Positions 8,685 to 17,559 of a DNA stretch of 64,000 nt are shown here, in pieces. This DNA comes from Arenimonas composti TR7-09 = DSM 18010 (GTDB lineage: Bacteria; Pseudomonadota; Gammaproteobacteria; Xanthomonadales; Xanthomonadaceae): contig NZ_AUFF01000007.1 in NCBI RefSeq assembly GCF_000426365.1, forward strand, positions 62,001 through 126,000. The letters are read 5' to 3'. The first letter of the stretch is position 1; every line of letters begins with the position of its first letter. Below the pieces are notes generated by a model. It saw only the letters and a list, made by a program, of their open reading frames with translations. It had not been told where the DNA came from and did no database searches. Made by a program: the position numbers and the translations under genes.

Positions 8685-10003
8685 GCGCCGCCGTGCCCGG
8701 CGCCGCGCTGCGCGCGCAGGCCGCGCGGGTGCTGGTGGCGGTCCTCGGCGACGGCCGCTCGCTGAAGGCGACGCTCGCCGAGCAGCTCCCGGCGATCGCC
8801 GATCCGCGCGACCGCGCGCTGCTCGAGGCGATCTGCTTCGCGGTGCTGCGCCACCGCCGGCGCTACGAATTCGTGCTCGCCGGCTGGCTGCAGAAGCCGC
8901 TCGGCCGCCGCGATTTCGCGGTGCACTGCCTGCTGCTGGCCGGGCTGGCGCAGCTCGATGCGCTGCGGCTGCCGGCCCATGCCGCGGTCGCCGCGACCGC
9001 CGAGGCGGCGCGCGTGCTCGGCCGCAGCGGCCTGGTCGGGCTGGTGAACGCACTGCTCCGCCGGGCCGGGCGCGAGGCCTGGCCGGAGAGTGCCGACCCG
9101 GCGGTGGCGACGAGCCATCCCGACTGGCTGGTCGCCGCGCTGCGCGCCGACTGGCCCGGGGAAGCCGACGCGATCCTGGCGGCGAACAACCGGCCGGCAC
9201 CGCTGTGGTTGCGCGCCGCCGGCCCCGGGGCGGATCGCGAACGCCTGGGCGCGGCCCTGGTCGCGGCCGGCTTCGCGCCCACGTCGACGCCGCTGGCGGG
9301 CGACGCGCTCTGCCTGGCCGACGGCGCCGCCGTGGAGCGCCTCCCGGGCTGGGCGGAGGGCAACGTGGCGGTGCAGGACATCGCCGCCCAGCTGGCGGTC
9401 GCCGCGCTCGACCCGCCGGCCGACGCGAAGGTGCTCGACGCCTGCGCCGCGCCCGGCGGCAAGACCGCGCAGCTGGCCGAGCGCTGCCGCGAGGGCGAGG
9501 TGCTGGCCCTGGACGTGTCGCCGCGTCGCCTGCGCCAGGTACAGCAGCTGCTGCAGCGCCTGCGTCTCGACGCACGCGTGCGCACCCGCGCGGTCGACGC
9601 CACCGATCCGGGCGTCCTGGCCGGCCGCGATTTCGACGCGATCCTGATCGACGCGCCGTGCTCGGCGACCGGCATCATCCGCCGCCAGCCGGACATCAAA
9701 TGGCACCGCCGCGCCGACGACCTGCCGCCGCTGCTGCAGACCCAGGCGGCCCTGCTCGACGCCCTGTGGCCGCGGCTGCGTCCCGGTGGCCGCCTGCTCT
9801 ACGCGACCTGCTCGGTGCTGCAGGACGAGAACAGCCGCCAGACCGCCGCCTTCCTGGCGCGCACACCCGACGCGGTGGAACTTCCCCTCGACGACCGCTT
9901 CGGCCGCCGCATGCCGGTCGGCCGGCAGCGCCTGCCGGGCGAGGACGGCGGCGATGGCTTCTATTACGCGCTACTGGTGAAGCGAGTAACGAGGGGAGAG
10001 TAA
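8681..10003 (+). CDS. rsmB: 16S rRNA (cytosine-967-C5)-methyltransferase
   Basis: RsmB makes m5C967 in 16S rRNA. The 440-residue protein has an N-terminal NusB-like RNA-binding domain (about 8-140). A Rossmann methyltransferase domain follows, with SAM motif [15 protein letters not shown], the catalytic-cysteine motifs DAPCSATG and YATCSVL. The true family C-terminus is near FYYALLVK. The final residues RVTRGE and the TAA stop come from the left arm of the GAGTAACGAGT inverted repeat that begins at 9983, so the tail is repeat-encoded. The gene completes the def-fmt-rsmB operon. In relatives trkA usually follows directly, but here a glycosyltransferase cassette intervenes. Confidence 0.97.
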   Translation: MSAAVPGAALRAQAARVLVAVLGDGRSLKATLAEQLPAIADPRDRALLEAICFAVLRHRRRYEFVLAGWLQKPLGRRDFAVHCLLLAGLAQLDALRLPAHAAVAATAEAARVLGRSGLVGLVNALLRRAGREAWPESADPAVATSHPDWLVAALRADWPGEADAILAANNRPAPLWLRAAGPGADRERLGAALVAAGFAPTSTPLAGDALCLADGAAVERLPGWAEGNVAVQDIAAQLAVAALDPPADAKVLDACAAPGGKTAQLAERCREGEVLALDVSPRRLRQVQQLLQRLRLDARVRTRAVDATDPGVLAGRDFDAILIDAPCSATGIIRRQPDIKWHRRADDLPPLLQTQAALLDALWPRLRPGGRLLYATCSVLQDENSRQTAAFLARTPDAVELPLDDRFGRRMPVGRQRLPGEDGGDGFYYALLVKRVTRGE

Positions 10004-10070
10004 CGAGTAACGAGTCGCGCCTTCGGCGCGGGCACTCACTCGTTACTCGTTACTCTCCACTCTTCACTCG
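9983..10070. repeat. GAGTAACGAGT inverted repeat, copy 1
   Basis: Two 33-base arms (9983-10015 and 10038-10070) are near-perfect reverse complements, each a chain of CGAGTAACGAG-like units around GGAGAGTAA. Between them is a short GC stem (CGCGCC ttc GGCGCG). The left arm supplies the rsmB stop codon. The right arm supplies the stop of the convergent glycosyltransferase gene. A second copy flanks the 3' end of xerC at 61293. Confidence 0.9.
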
Positions 10071-10999
10071 CCTTTGCCGTAGCGATAGCGGTAGACGAGC
10101 GCGTACCACCAGCCCAGCCACGGCCGCGCGCGGGTGGCTTCGTCGCGGCGCCAGCGGGCGATCGCCTTCTTGCGCTCGGCGAAGCGGGCGAGCAGCTTGC
10201 GGTGGGCGACGAAGCCGTATTCGCGGTCGAGCGCCTGCAGGGCCTCGGTGCCGCGGCCGCCGGCCGGCGCCGGCTCCAGTGCCAGTTCGACCAGCAGCGA
10301 CGGGCGCGCATAACCGGCCTCGACTTCGGCGCGGATCTCCTCCGGCTCGATGTCGCCCTCGTCGAGCATGCCGCGCAGTTCGCGCACCCACAGGTCGCCG
10401 TGCGGGTGGCCGGCGTAGACCCAGGGCTGGGTGCGGATCTCGGTGTAGTGCAGGTTGCGGGTGCGCCCCGCCTCGTAGCGGTCGAGGTCGTTCCAGCCGG
10501 CGGGGATGCGCTCCTGCATTTCGCCCGGCTGCAGCAACGGGTCGATCGCCATCAGCGCGTTGTAGTCGTAGCGCTCGCCGAGGCCGGCGACGATGTCCGC
10601 GACCTTCCAGTCCAGACGCGCGCAGTCCAGCAGCATCACCGCCGCGTGGCGGCCACGGGTTTCCTGGTCGCGCGAGCCGACCTCGATCGCGATCTTCGCG
10701 TCGTCGAGCGGGCTGTCCCAGAGCTCGCCGATGTCGGCGAACACCAGCATGTCCGAGTCCATGTAGATCGCCTTGCCGGCGTGGCCGCACATTGCCGGGA
10801 TCGCGAAGCGGGCGAAGCTGAACTCGGTGTAGGGCGCATGCCGCGGGTCGGCCGGCATCGGCGCGTCGCCGTTGTCGATCAGCCGGATCTCGACCGGCCG
10901 CGACGTGTGGCGTTCGATCGAATGCGCGAGTACACGGAAGGCGAGCTGCTGGCTGCGGTCGGCACCGCAGAAGATGCGCACGGGCGAGGTCGCGGTCAT
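10064..10999 (-). CDS. Glycosyltransferase, GT8-like
   Basis: This 311-residue GT-A fold protein starts with PVRIFCGADRSQQ and has the nucleotide-sugar/metal motif YMDSDMLVF (DSD) about a third of the way in. It also has a conserved HY/WVYAGHPHGDLW-like acceptor part, in the manner of GT8 and related transferases. The start is set at the ATG complementary to 10997-10999. Longer frames upstream run through the divergent gene's leader and look non-coding. It is convergent with rsmB, and its stop TGA lies in the right arm of the repeat ending at 10070. It is divergent from the GT2 gene at 11085, with 85 bases between. Likely role: transfer of a sugar to LPS core or another envelope glycan. Donor and acceptor are unknown. 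Confidence 0.8.
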   Translation of the reverse strand: MTATSPVRIFCGADRSQQLAFRVLAHSIERHTSRPVEIRLIDNGDAPMPADPRHAPYTEFSFARFAIPAMCGHAGKAIYMDSDMLVFADIGELWDSPLDDAKIAIEVGSRDQETRGRHAAVMLLDCARLDWKVADIVAGLGERYDYNALMAIDPLLQPGEMQERIPAGWNDLDRYEAGRTRNLHYTEIRTQPWVYAGHPHGDLWVRELRGMLDEGDIEPEEIRAEVEAGYARPSLLVELALEPAPAGGRGTEALQALDREYGFVAHRKLLARFAERKKAIARWRRDEATRARPWLGWWYALVYRYRYGKGE

Positions 11000-11084
11000 G
11001 TCGGTCGGCGGCGGCGAGGTCGCCGCGATTGTAGCGCCCGCCCGCGTTCCCGCAGAATGCCGGCGAAACCCGCCCGGCCAGACC

Positions 11085-11930
11085 ATGTCGACCCCCGTCG
11101 CCAGCGTCATCATCAGCACCTACAACCAGCCGGACTGGCTCGAGCGCTGCCTCTGGGGCTACCGCTGCCAGGACCGCCATGATTTCGAACTGGTGATCGC
11201 CGACGACGGCTCCCGCGACGAGACCCGCGCGCGCATCGAGGCGCTGCGGCCGCTGCTGCCCTTCCCGCTGCAGCATGTCTGGCACGAGGACGACGGCTTC
11301 CGGAAGTGCACGATCCTCAACAAGGCGATCGCGGCCGCGAAGAGTGACTACATCATCGTCTCCGACGGCGACTGCGTGCCGCGCGCCGACTTCGTGTCGC
11401 AGCACCTGCGCCATCGCGAACCCGGGCGCTTTCTCGGTGGCGGTTACTGCAAGCTGCCGCGTGCGACCTCGCATGCGATCAGCCGCGAGGTGATCGAGCG
11501 CGGCGACCACTGCCGGCTGGCCTGGCTGCGCGCGCACGGCTATCCGCTGAAGAAGCTGACCCTGAAGCTGTGGGCACAGCCGGGCTGGCGCGAACGCCTG
11601 CTCAACGCGAGCACGCCGACGCCGCCGCGCTGGGCCGGCAACAACGCCTCCGGCTGGAAGGCCGACATCGAGCGCGTGAACGGCTTCGACGAACGCATGA
11701 CCTACGGCGAGGAAGACCTCGAGATGGGCGACCGCCTCGAGAACAGCGGCGTGCGCGGCAAGCAGATCCGCTTCTCGGCGATCTGCGTGCACCTCGACCA
11801 CGACCGCGGCTACGTCGACGCGGAGAAGCGCGCCGCCAACGCCCGCCTGCGCGCACACACGCGCCAGGCGAAGCTGACCTGGACCGAACACGGCCTGCGC
11901 AAGGGGCCGGCCCCGGCGGCAGCCGCATGA
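11085..11930 (+). CDS. Glycosyltransferase family 2 with C-terminal galactosyltransferase-type domain
   Basis: This protein has 281 residues. The start MSTPVASVIISTYNQPDWL is the classic GT2 opening. Acidic motifs are IADDGSRD and IIVSDGDCVPR (DGD as the DxD metal site). The C-terminal FDERMTYGEEDLEMGDRL matches the Glyco_transf_7C region, with ED as probable catalytic residues. I chose ATG 11085 because the conserved first strand begins there. Upstream sequence in the same frame is poorly protein-like. It is followed after 22 bases by the sialyltransferase-like gene and together they form a plus-strand pair divergent from the GT8-like gene. Probable role: lipopolysaccharide core or outer glycan assembly at the cytoplasmic face. 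Confidence 0.88.
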   Translation: MSTPVASVIISTYNQPDWLERCLWGYRCQDRHDFELVIADDGSRDETRARIEALRPLLPFPLQHVWHEDDGFRKCTILNKAIAAAKSDYIIVSDGDCVPRADFVSQHLRHREPGRFLGGGYCKLPRATSHAISREVIERGDHCRLAWLRAHGYPLKKLTLKLWAQPGWRERLLNASTPTPPRWAGNNASGWKADIERVNGFDERMTYGEEDLEMGDRLENSGVRGKQIRFSAICVHLDHDRGYVDAEKRAANARLRAHTRQAKLTWTEHGLRKGPAPAAAA

Positions 11931-11952
11931 CGCGCCGGCACGGATACGCGTC

Positions 11953-13107
11953 GTGAGCGGCCTGTACCTGGCCTCGACGCCGCTGATCGCGATCGAAGCC
12001 GCGGGTGCCGCACTCGCCGCCGGTGAGACCGCCGAGCTCGTGCTGATCGAGGACTTCGACCTGGCGCCGCGCTTCGAGGCGCTGCTGCGGCGCTGGCGCG
12101 ACAACCCGTTCCGCGACATCCACCGTCTGCCCGGCCGCTACACCGAGCACCAGCGCGGCGCCGGCGACCGCCAGCGCGGGGTCGCGGCGCTGCTGCACCG
12201 GGTGCGCGTGAAGCGAGAACTGCGCCGACAGACTTTGGCGAAGCTCGCCGCGATCGACGCCGCGCTGCGCCCGGCCACCGTCTGGGTCGGCAACGACCGC
12301 AAGGTCGAGACCCAGTACGCGCTGCACCTGTGCGCGCAACGCAGCGGCAGCCGCTGCGGCCGCTACCTCGACGACGGCCTGTACACCTACCTCGGCGACG
12401 TCCGCCAGCGGCCGCTGGTGCGGCGCATCGACTGGGCGGTGAAACGGCTCACCTACGGCCGCTGGTGGCAACGCGCCGACCAGGCCGGCACGACCCGGTG
12501 GATCGGCGAGTCCTTCCTGGCCTTCCCGGACGAGGCGCGCGACGCCGATCCCGGCCGCCGGCGCACGCCGCTGCCGACCGCGTGGTTCGCGAACCGGGCC
12601 CTGCTGCGGCTGTGCCTGCGCGCCGGCCGCGAATTCGGCCTCGACCGCCGCGCGCTGGCCGGCTGCGGCCTGGTGCTGGTGCTGCCGCATTCGAACCAGT
12701 TGCGCGCGAATCCCGCGCTGGCGGCGGCCCTGCGCGAGCTGATCGCGACGCTGTCGGCCGGCGACCTGCGCATCGGCCTGAAATACCATCCGCGCGAAGT
12801 CGAGCCGGACCCCGGCGACCTGCTGCGCGCCGGCGACGCGGTGGCGCTGCCGGCGCTGCTGCCGATGGAGCTGCTGCTGCCGCTGCTGCCGCCGTCGACC
12901 GTGCTCGCCGGCGAAGGCTCGACGGCGTTGCTGGCGGCGCGCTGGCTGGACCCGTGGCGGCCGGTCTTCGACCTCGGCATCAGCCGCGACGGTTACGCGG
13001 CGCGGGCGCGCGCGCTGTTCGCCCGCCACGGCATCCGCAGCGTCGAAGGCGACCCGCGGGCGCTGGCCGGGGCGGCCGCGCTGCCCCCTGCCTGGGCGGA
13101 CGGCTAG
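11953..13107 (+). CDS. Glycosyltransferase with bacterial sialyltransferase-like motifs
   Basis: This 384-residue protein begins with GTG at 11953 (MSGLYLASTPLIAIEAAG). It carries three motifs in the order found in GT-B bacterial sialyltransferases (GT38/GT52/GT80 and relatives): an acidic D/E-D/E-G motif in YLDDGLYTY (about 136-144), an HP motif in LKYHPREVE (about 277-285), and a Ser motif in GEGSTALLAAR. The overall fold is therefore likely GT-B with a CMP-sugar or related donor. No CMP-sialic acid synthesis genes are in the window, so the true donor is open. It is the last gene of the cassette between rsmB and trkA. The call rests on motif order, not on overall similarity. Confidence 0.65.
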   Translation: MSGLYLASTPLIAIEAAGAALAAGETAELVLIEDFDLAPRFEALLRRWRDNPFRDIHRLPGRYTEHQRGAGDRQRGVAALLHRVRVKRELRRQTLAKLAAIDAALRPATVWVGNDRKVETQYALHLCAQRSGSRCGRYLDDGLYTYLGDVRQRPLVRRIDWAVKRLTYGRWWQRADQAGTTRWIGESFLAFPDEARDADPGRRRTPLPTAWFANRALLRLCLRAGREFGLDRRALAGCGLVLVLPHSNQLRANPALAAALRELIATLSAGDLRIGLKYHPREVEPDPGDLLRAGDAVALPALLPMELLLPLLPPSTVLAGEGSTALLAARWLDPWRPVFDLGISRDGYAARARALFARHGIRSVEGDPRALAGAAALPPAWADG

Positions 13108-13167
13108 ACTAGTCGTGCCGGCAGCGGCCGGCAGACGTCGGCGCACGGGACAAGGGAAGGTCGCGGC

Positions 13168-14547
13168 ATGAAGATCCTCATCCTCGGCGCGGGTCAGGTC
13201 GGCACCTCGGTCGCTACCTCGCTGGCCTCCGAGAACAACGACATCACCGTCGTCGACACCGACCACCAGCGCCTGCGCGACCTCGCCGAGAAGCTCGACA
13301 TCCGCACCGTCGTCGGCCACGCCTCGCTGCCGAGCGTGCTCGCCCAGGCCGGCGCGGAAGAGGCCGAGCTGCTGGTCGCGGTGACGTCCAGCGACGAGGT
13401 GAACCTGATCGCCTGCCAGGTCGCCCAGCACCAGTTCCGCACCCCGACCCGGGTCGCCCGCCTGCGCGAGGCGCAGTACCTCGACGTCGCCGGCCTCGCC
13501 GATCCCGGCCATTCCGCGGTCAGCGCCGCGATCAGCCCGGAACAGCTGGTCTGCCGCCACGTCGAACGGCTGATCGAATTCCCCGGTGCGCTGCAGGTGC
13601 TCGATTTCGCCGAGGGCCGCGCCCAGCTGGTGGCGGTGCGCGCGGTGCCCGGCGGCGCCCTCGTCGGCCACGAGCTGCGCACCTTGCGCGAACACCTGCC
13701 GCCGGGCGTCGATGCGCGCGTGGCGGCGATCTTCCGCGACGGCCGCCCGGTGAAGCCCGAGGCGAGCACGGTGATCGAGGTCGACGACGAGGTCTTCTTC
13801 CTCGCCGACCGCCGCAACATCCTCACGGTGATGAGCGAGCTGCGGCGGCTGGTGTCGCGGCCGGTGCGGCGCATCCTGATCGCCGGCGGCGGCAACATCG
13901 GGCGCAACCTCGCGCGCAACCTCGAATCGCGCTATTCGGTGAAGGTCCTCGAGCGCTCGCGGGAGCGCGCGCGCGGCATCGCCGAGGACCTGCTGAACTC
14001 GATCGTGCTGGTCGGCGACTGCGCCGACGAGGACCTGCTGCGCGAGGAGAACATCGACCAGACCGACGTCTACTGCGCGATGACCAACGACGACGAGGCC
14101 AACATCCTGTCGGCGATGCTCGCCAAGCGCCTCGGCTGCCCGCGGGTGATCTCGCTGATCAACCGGCCGTCGTACGCCGAGCTCGTCGAGGGCGGGCCGA
14201 TCGACATCGCGGTCAGCCCGCAGCTGGTGACGCTCGGCGCCCTGCTCGCGCACATCCGCGAGGGCGCGCCGGCGACGGTGCATTCGCTGCGTCGCGGCGC
14301 TGCCGAGGCGATCGAGGCGGTGGCGCGCGGCGACCGCCGGACCTCGCGGGTGATCGGGCGCGCGCTCGAGGAACTGGAGCTGCCGGCGAACACGATCATC
14401 GGCGGCATCGTCCGCGGCGACAAACTGCTGATCGCCCACCACGATCTCGTCGTCGAGGCCGACGACCACGTGATCCTGTTCGTGATGGACAAGGGCGAAA
14501 TGGCGCGCGTCAGCGCCCTGTTCCAGACCGGGGCGACCTGGCTGTGA
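13168..14547 (+). CDS. trkA: Trk potassium uptake, NAD-binding regulatory subunit TrkA
   Basis: TrkA is the cytosolic gating ring of the Trk K+ importer. The 459-residue length matches the double-RCK form. It has two NAD(H)-binding RCK_N domains: the first opens KILILGAGQVG, the second IAGGGNIGRNLA near 235. Each is followed by an RCK_C domain. The acidic ends of the nucleotide site are VVDTD and LVGDCADEDLL. The last four bases overlap the GTG start of trkH, so the two are translationally coupled. In related genomes trkA follows rsmB directly. Confidence 0.97.
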   Translation: MKILILGAGQVGTSVATSLASENNDITVVDTDHQRLRDLAEKLDIRTVVGHASLPSVLAQAGAEEAELLVAVTSSDEVNLIACQVAQHQFRTPTRVARLREAQYLDVAGLADPGHSAVSAAISPEQLVCRHVERLIEFPGALQVLDFAEGRAQLVAVRAVPGGALVGHELRTLREHLPPGVDARVAAIFRDGRPVKPEASTVIEVDDEVFFLADRRNILTVMSELRRLVSRPVRRILIAGGGNIGRNLARNLESRYSVKVLERSRERARGIAEDLLNSIVLVGDCADEDLLREENIDQTDVYCAMTNDDEANILSAMLAKRLGCPRVISLINRPSYAELVEGGPIDIAVSPQLVTLGALLAHIREGAPATVHSLRRGAAEAIEAVARGDRRTSRVIGRALEELELPANTIIGGIVRGDKLLIAHHDLVVEADDHVILFVMDKGEMARVSALFQTGATWL

Positions 14548-15995
14548 GCCGTCGCCTGCAGGCGATCCGGCGCATCTTCGGCGCGATCATCGGGCTCAGC
14601 GCCCTGATTCCGCTGCCGCCGCTCGCGCTGGCGCTGTACGACGGCGACGCGACCGCGCAGGCCTTCTTCGACGCGTTCGCGATCGCCGCGGTGATCGGCC
14701 TGATCCTGTGGTATCCGGTGCGCAGCGTGCGCTACGAGCTGCGCCTGCGCGACGGCTTCCTGATCACCGCCGGCACCTGGGTGCTGTCGATCCTCGTGGC
14801 CTCGATCCCGTTCCGGCTGGCGCCGCCGTACATGAGCTGGACCGACGCGGTGTTCGAGGCGACGTCGGGGCTGACCACCACCGGCGCCACCGTGATCGTC
14901 GGCCTCGAGGCGCTGCCGCGCTCGGTGCTCTTCTATCGCGCGCTGCTGTGCTACCTCGGCGGCATGGGCATCGTGATCCTCGCGGTGGCGATCCTGCCGA
15001 TGCTGAAGGTCGGCGGCATGCAGCTCTTCCGCGCCGAGAGCACCGGCCCGACCAAGGACAGCAAGCTCACCCCGCGCATCGCCGATACCGCGAAGGCGCT
15101 GTGGGCGGTCTACACCGGCCTGATCCTGATCTGCGCGATCTGCTACTGGCTGGCCGGCATGTCGCTCTTCGACGCGATCTGCCACGGCATGACCACGGTC
15201 GGCACCGCCGGCTTCGGCAATTACGACCTCAACCTGGGCCACTTCGACAGCGCCACGATCGAGGTGATCGCGACCGTCTTCATGTTCCTCGGCGGCTGCA
15301 GCTTCGGCCTGCACTGGTATGCGTGGCGGCGCGCGACGGTGAACCACTACCTCGCCGACGCCGAGCTGAAACTGCTGCTGCGGCTGTGCATCGCGGCGAC
15401 CCTGGCGGTCGGGCTGGCGCTGTGGCTCGGCGGCAGGTTCCCGTTCGCGGAGGCGATGCGCCACGCCGCGTTCCAGGTGGTCTCCAACGTCACGACGACC
15501 GGATACACGACGGTCGGCTTCACGGACTGGCCCGGCTTCGCGCCGCTGCTGCTGGTGATGCTGGCTTTCGTCGGCGGCTGCGCCGGCTCGACCTCGGGCG
15601 GCATCAAGGTCGCGCGCGTGCAGATGGTGGTGCGCCAGGGCCTGCGCGAGATCAAGCAGCTGGTGCACCCGAAGGGGCAGTTCCTGGTCAAGGTCGGCGG
15701 CAAGCGCGTGTCCGAGAGCGTGGTGATCTCGGTCGCCGGCTTCTGCACGCTCTACATCCTCAGCTACCTGGTGATGACCCTGCTGCTGGCGGCGCTGGGT
15801 GTCGACCTGGTCACGGCGTGGTCGGCGATCGCGGCGTCGCTGAACAACCTCGGGCCCGGCATGGGCGAGGTGGCGATGCATTTCCGCGACATGGACGACG
15901 CGGCGGTGTGGATCTGCAGTTTCGCGATGGTGCTCGGCCGCCTCGAGGTCTTCACCCTGCTGGTGCTGTTCACCCCGCAGTTCTGGCAGGAGTGA
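14544..15995 (+). CDS. trkH: Trk potassium uptake membrane subunit TrkH
   Basis: This is the K+-translocating channel partner of TrkA in the inner membrane. The protein has 483 residues with about ten transmembrane helices. The four selectivity-filter loops are visible as TSGLTTTGATV, GMTTVGTAGFGNYD, VSNVTTTGYTTVGF and AASLNNLGPGMGEV. The C-terminal helical region and WQE end are normal. The start is GTG in GTGA overlapping the trkA stop. The stop TGA at 15993-15995 immediately precedes a 29-base inverted repeat. Confidence 0.97.
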   Translation: MSRRLQAIRRIFGAIIGLSALIPLPPLALALYDGDATAQAFFDAFAIAAVIGLILWYPVRSVRYELRLRDGFLITAGTWVLSILVASIPFRLAPPYMSWTDAVFEATSGLTTTGATVIVGLEALPRSVLFYRALLCYLGGMGIVILAVAILPMLKVGGMQLFRAESTGPTKDSKLTPRIADTAKALWAVYTGLILICAICYWLAGMSLFDAICHGMTTVGTAGFGNYDLNLGHFDSATIEVIATVFMFLGGCSFGLHWYAWRRATVNHYLADAELKLLLRLCIAATLAVGLALWLGGRFPFAEAMRHAAFQVVSNVTTTGYTTVGFTDWPGFAPLLLVMLAFVGGCAGSTSGGIKVARVQMVVRQGLREIKQLVHPKGQFLVKVGGKRVSESVVISVAGFCTLYILSYLVMTLLLAALGVDLVTAWSAIAASLNNLGPGMGEVAMHFRDMDDAAVWICSFAMVLGRLEVFTLLVLFTPQFWQE

Positions 15996-16083
15996 GAATA
16001 ACGGTGTCAGAGACAGTTATTCGGGCGTGCTTTCCGCTTCCCGGGGTTACCACCCCGAATAACTGTCTCTGACACCGTTATTC
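15996..16083. repeat. 29-bp perfect inverted repeat (GTGTCAGAGACAGTTATT type)
   Basis: The arms 15996-16024 and 16055-16083 are perfect reverse complements around a 30-base loop. Such AATAAC...GTGTCAGAGACAG ends resemble palindromes that accompany REP-associated tyrosine transposases in this group, but no transposase is present. The right arm contains the TAA stop of the minus-strand PH-domain gene. It could also act as a bidirectional terminator between two convergent genes. Confidence 0.85.
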
Positions 16084-17559
16084 GGACACCGTCATCCGGT
16101 CGTAGAGTTCGCGCGCCACGGCTTCCGGCAGGTAGCGGATGCGCACCGGCGCGAGCGCGCCTGCGCCGGCGGTGTCGAACAGCAGCGTCGCCATGCCGTG
16201 CCGGCGGTCGAAAGGCGTCTGCGAAAGCTGCAGCGCCTGCACCTTGCGCACTTCCGCGAAGCGCCACGTGCGGTCGAGCCAGCCCTCGCGCACGACGATC
16301 AGGCCGCCGTCGACGCACCAGCCCGCATGCCGCGCCCAGATCCGCGCGCGCACGATCAGTAGCGGCAGCAGCGAAAGCAGCACCAGCGCCCACGGCCCCT
16401 CGCGCCAAGCCAGCAGCGCGGTGGCCGCCAGCACGCCCAGTGCCGGCAGCACCAGTTGCCGCCGCCAGGCACGCGGATGCAGCGGCTGCCACTGCGCCGG
16501 CGGCCAGGCGGTATCGGGCAGCAGGTGGCGGATCAGCGCGTCGGCGGCGTCGGGCGGGATCACCGGCGCCAGCGCCCGCAGCGATCCGCGGTCGTCGTTG
16601 CCGGTGGTCACCGTGGCGCTGTCGACCTCGATGCTGCGCCGGCCGAGCAGGCGCTGGGTCAGGCTCTCGCGCAGGGTCCATGCCTGGATGCGGTCGCGCG
16701 GCATGTTCGCGCGCGAACGGGTCAGCAGGCCGCGCTGCACGCTCAGTCGCCGGCCGGATTCGCCCAGCGTGAAGTCGTGGTAGTTCAGCAGGTTCCAGCC
16801 GATCGACAGCAGGCGCAGCACGATCACCGCGAGCAGCAGCAGGGCCAGGGCCCCGACCGTCCAGCCGATCGCATCCAGATGCAGGCGCTCGCCGAAGCCG
16901 AGCAGGCTGCGACCCAGGTTTTCGACGACCCGACCGAGCAGGTCCGAGCCGTTCTGCGCCAGCACCGCGATCACCGCGCCGAACATCACCATGCCGCGGT
17001 TTGAGACCAGGCCCAGGCGGATGATCTCGGCGGTCGGCAGGTGCAGCAGCACGCGTGCCGGCGCCGCCGTCGCCGAGGCGCCCCCGGCAGCGCTGCCCGT
17101 GCCCTCGGTGTGGCCACGCACCAGCGCTTCCAGCGCCTGCGCGTCGGCCAGCGACAGCACACGCATCTCCGCCTCCGGCCGGCCGGCGCCACCGGCCGAC
17201 TCGAGCCGTACCTCGGCGACGCCGAACAGCCGGTGCAGCAGGGTCTGGTGCAGAGCCACGTTGTGGATGCGCCGCCACGGAACATGCCGATGGCTGCGCT
17301 CGAGCAGGCCGCTGCGGATCACCACGCCGTCGGCGTCGATGCGGAAGCGGTAGGTGAAGTAACGCGCGACCGAGATCGCCACCAGCACGCCGGCACCGGC
17401 CAGGCCCCAGAGCTCCCAGGTGTTGCCGCCGGCACCGAACACCAGTACCAGGATCGGCACCGCGAACTGGCGCAGCTGCTGCAGCAGCACGAACAGCCAC
17501 GACCACGGGTGCAGCCGGCGTTCGCCGCCGCCTTCGACCAGAGCCGACTCAGAGGACAT
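16078..17559 (-). CDS. PH-domain membrane protein, YdbT-like
   Basis: This 493-residue inner-membrane protein is built from three bacterial PH (bPH_2/DUF304) repeats separated by paired transmembrane helices. The repeats appear as TYRFRIDADGVVIRSGLLERS (about 88), FTLGESGRRLSVQRGLL (about 260) and the Cys-containing GWCVDGGLIVVREGW (about 415). Each is followed by a RxxR-IQ-type helix. The first 10 codons overlap the end of the YdbS-like gene, implying translational coupling. The stop TAA lies inside the right arm of the 15996-16083 inverted repeat. The YdbS/YdbT pair has no proven function. A membrane stress role is only suggested by family data. Confidence 0.9.
   Translation of the reverse strand: MSSESALVEGGGERRLHPWSWLFVLLQQLRQFAVPILVLVFGAGGNTWELWGLAGAGVLVAISVARYFTYRFRIDADGVVIRSGLLERSHRHVPWRRIHNVALHQTLLHRLFGVAEVRLESAGGAGRPEAEMRVLSLADAQALEALVRGHTEGTGSAAGGASATAAPARVLLHLPTAEIIRLGLVSNRGMVMFGAVIAVLAQNGSDLLGRVVENLGRSLLGFGERLHLDAIGWTVGALALLLLAVIVLRLLSIGWNLLNYHDFTLGESGRRLSVQRGLLTRSRANMPRDRIQAWTLRESLTQRLLGRRSIEVDSATVTTGNDDRGSLRALAPVIPPDAADALIRHLLPDTAWPPAQWQPLHPRAWRRQLVLPALGVLAATALLAWREGPWALVLLSLLPLLIVRARIWARHAGWCVDGGLIVVREGWLDRTWRFAEVRKVQALQLSQTPFDRRHGMATLLFDTAGAGALAPVRIRYLPEAVARELYDRMTVSE

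Noticed and set aside
15996-16083. Complete insertion sequence between trkH and ydbT-like gene
   Set aside because: Only an 88-base palindrome is present and there is no transposase frame.
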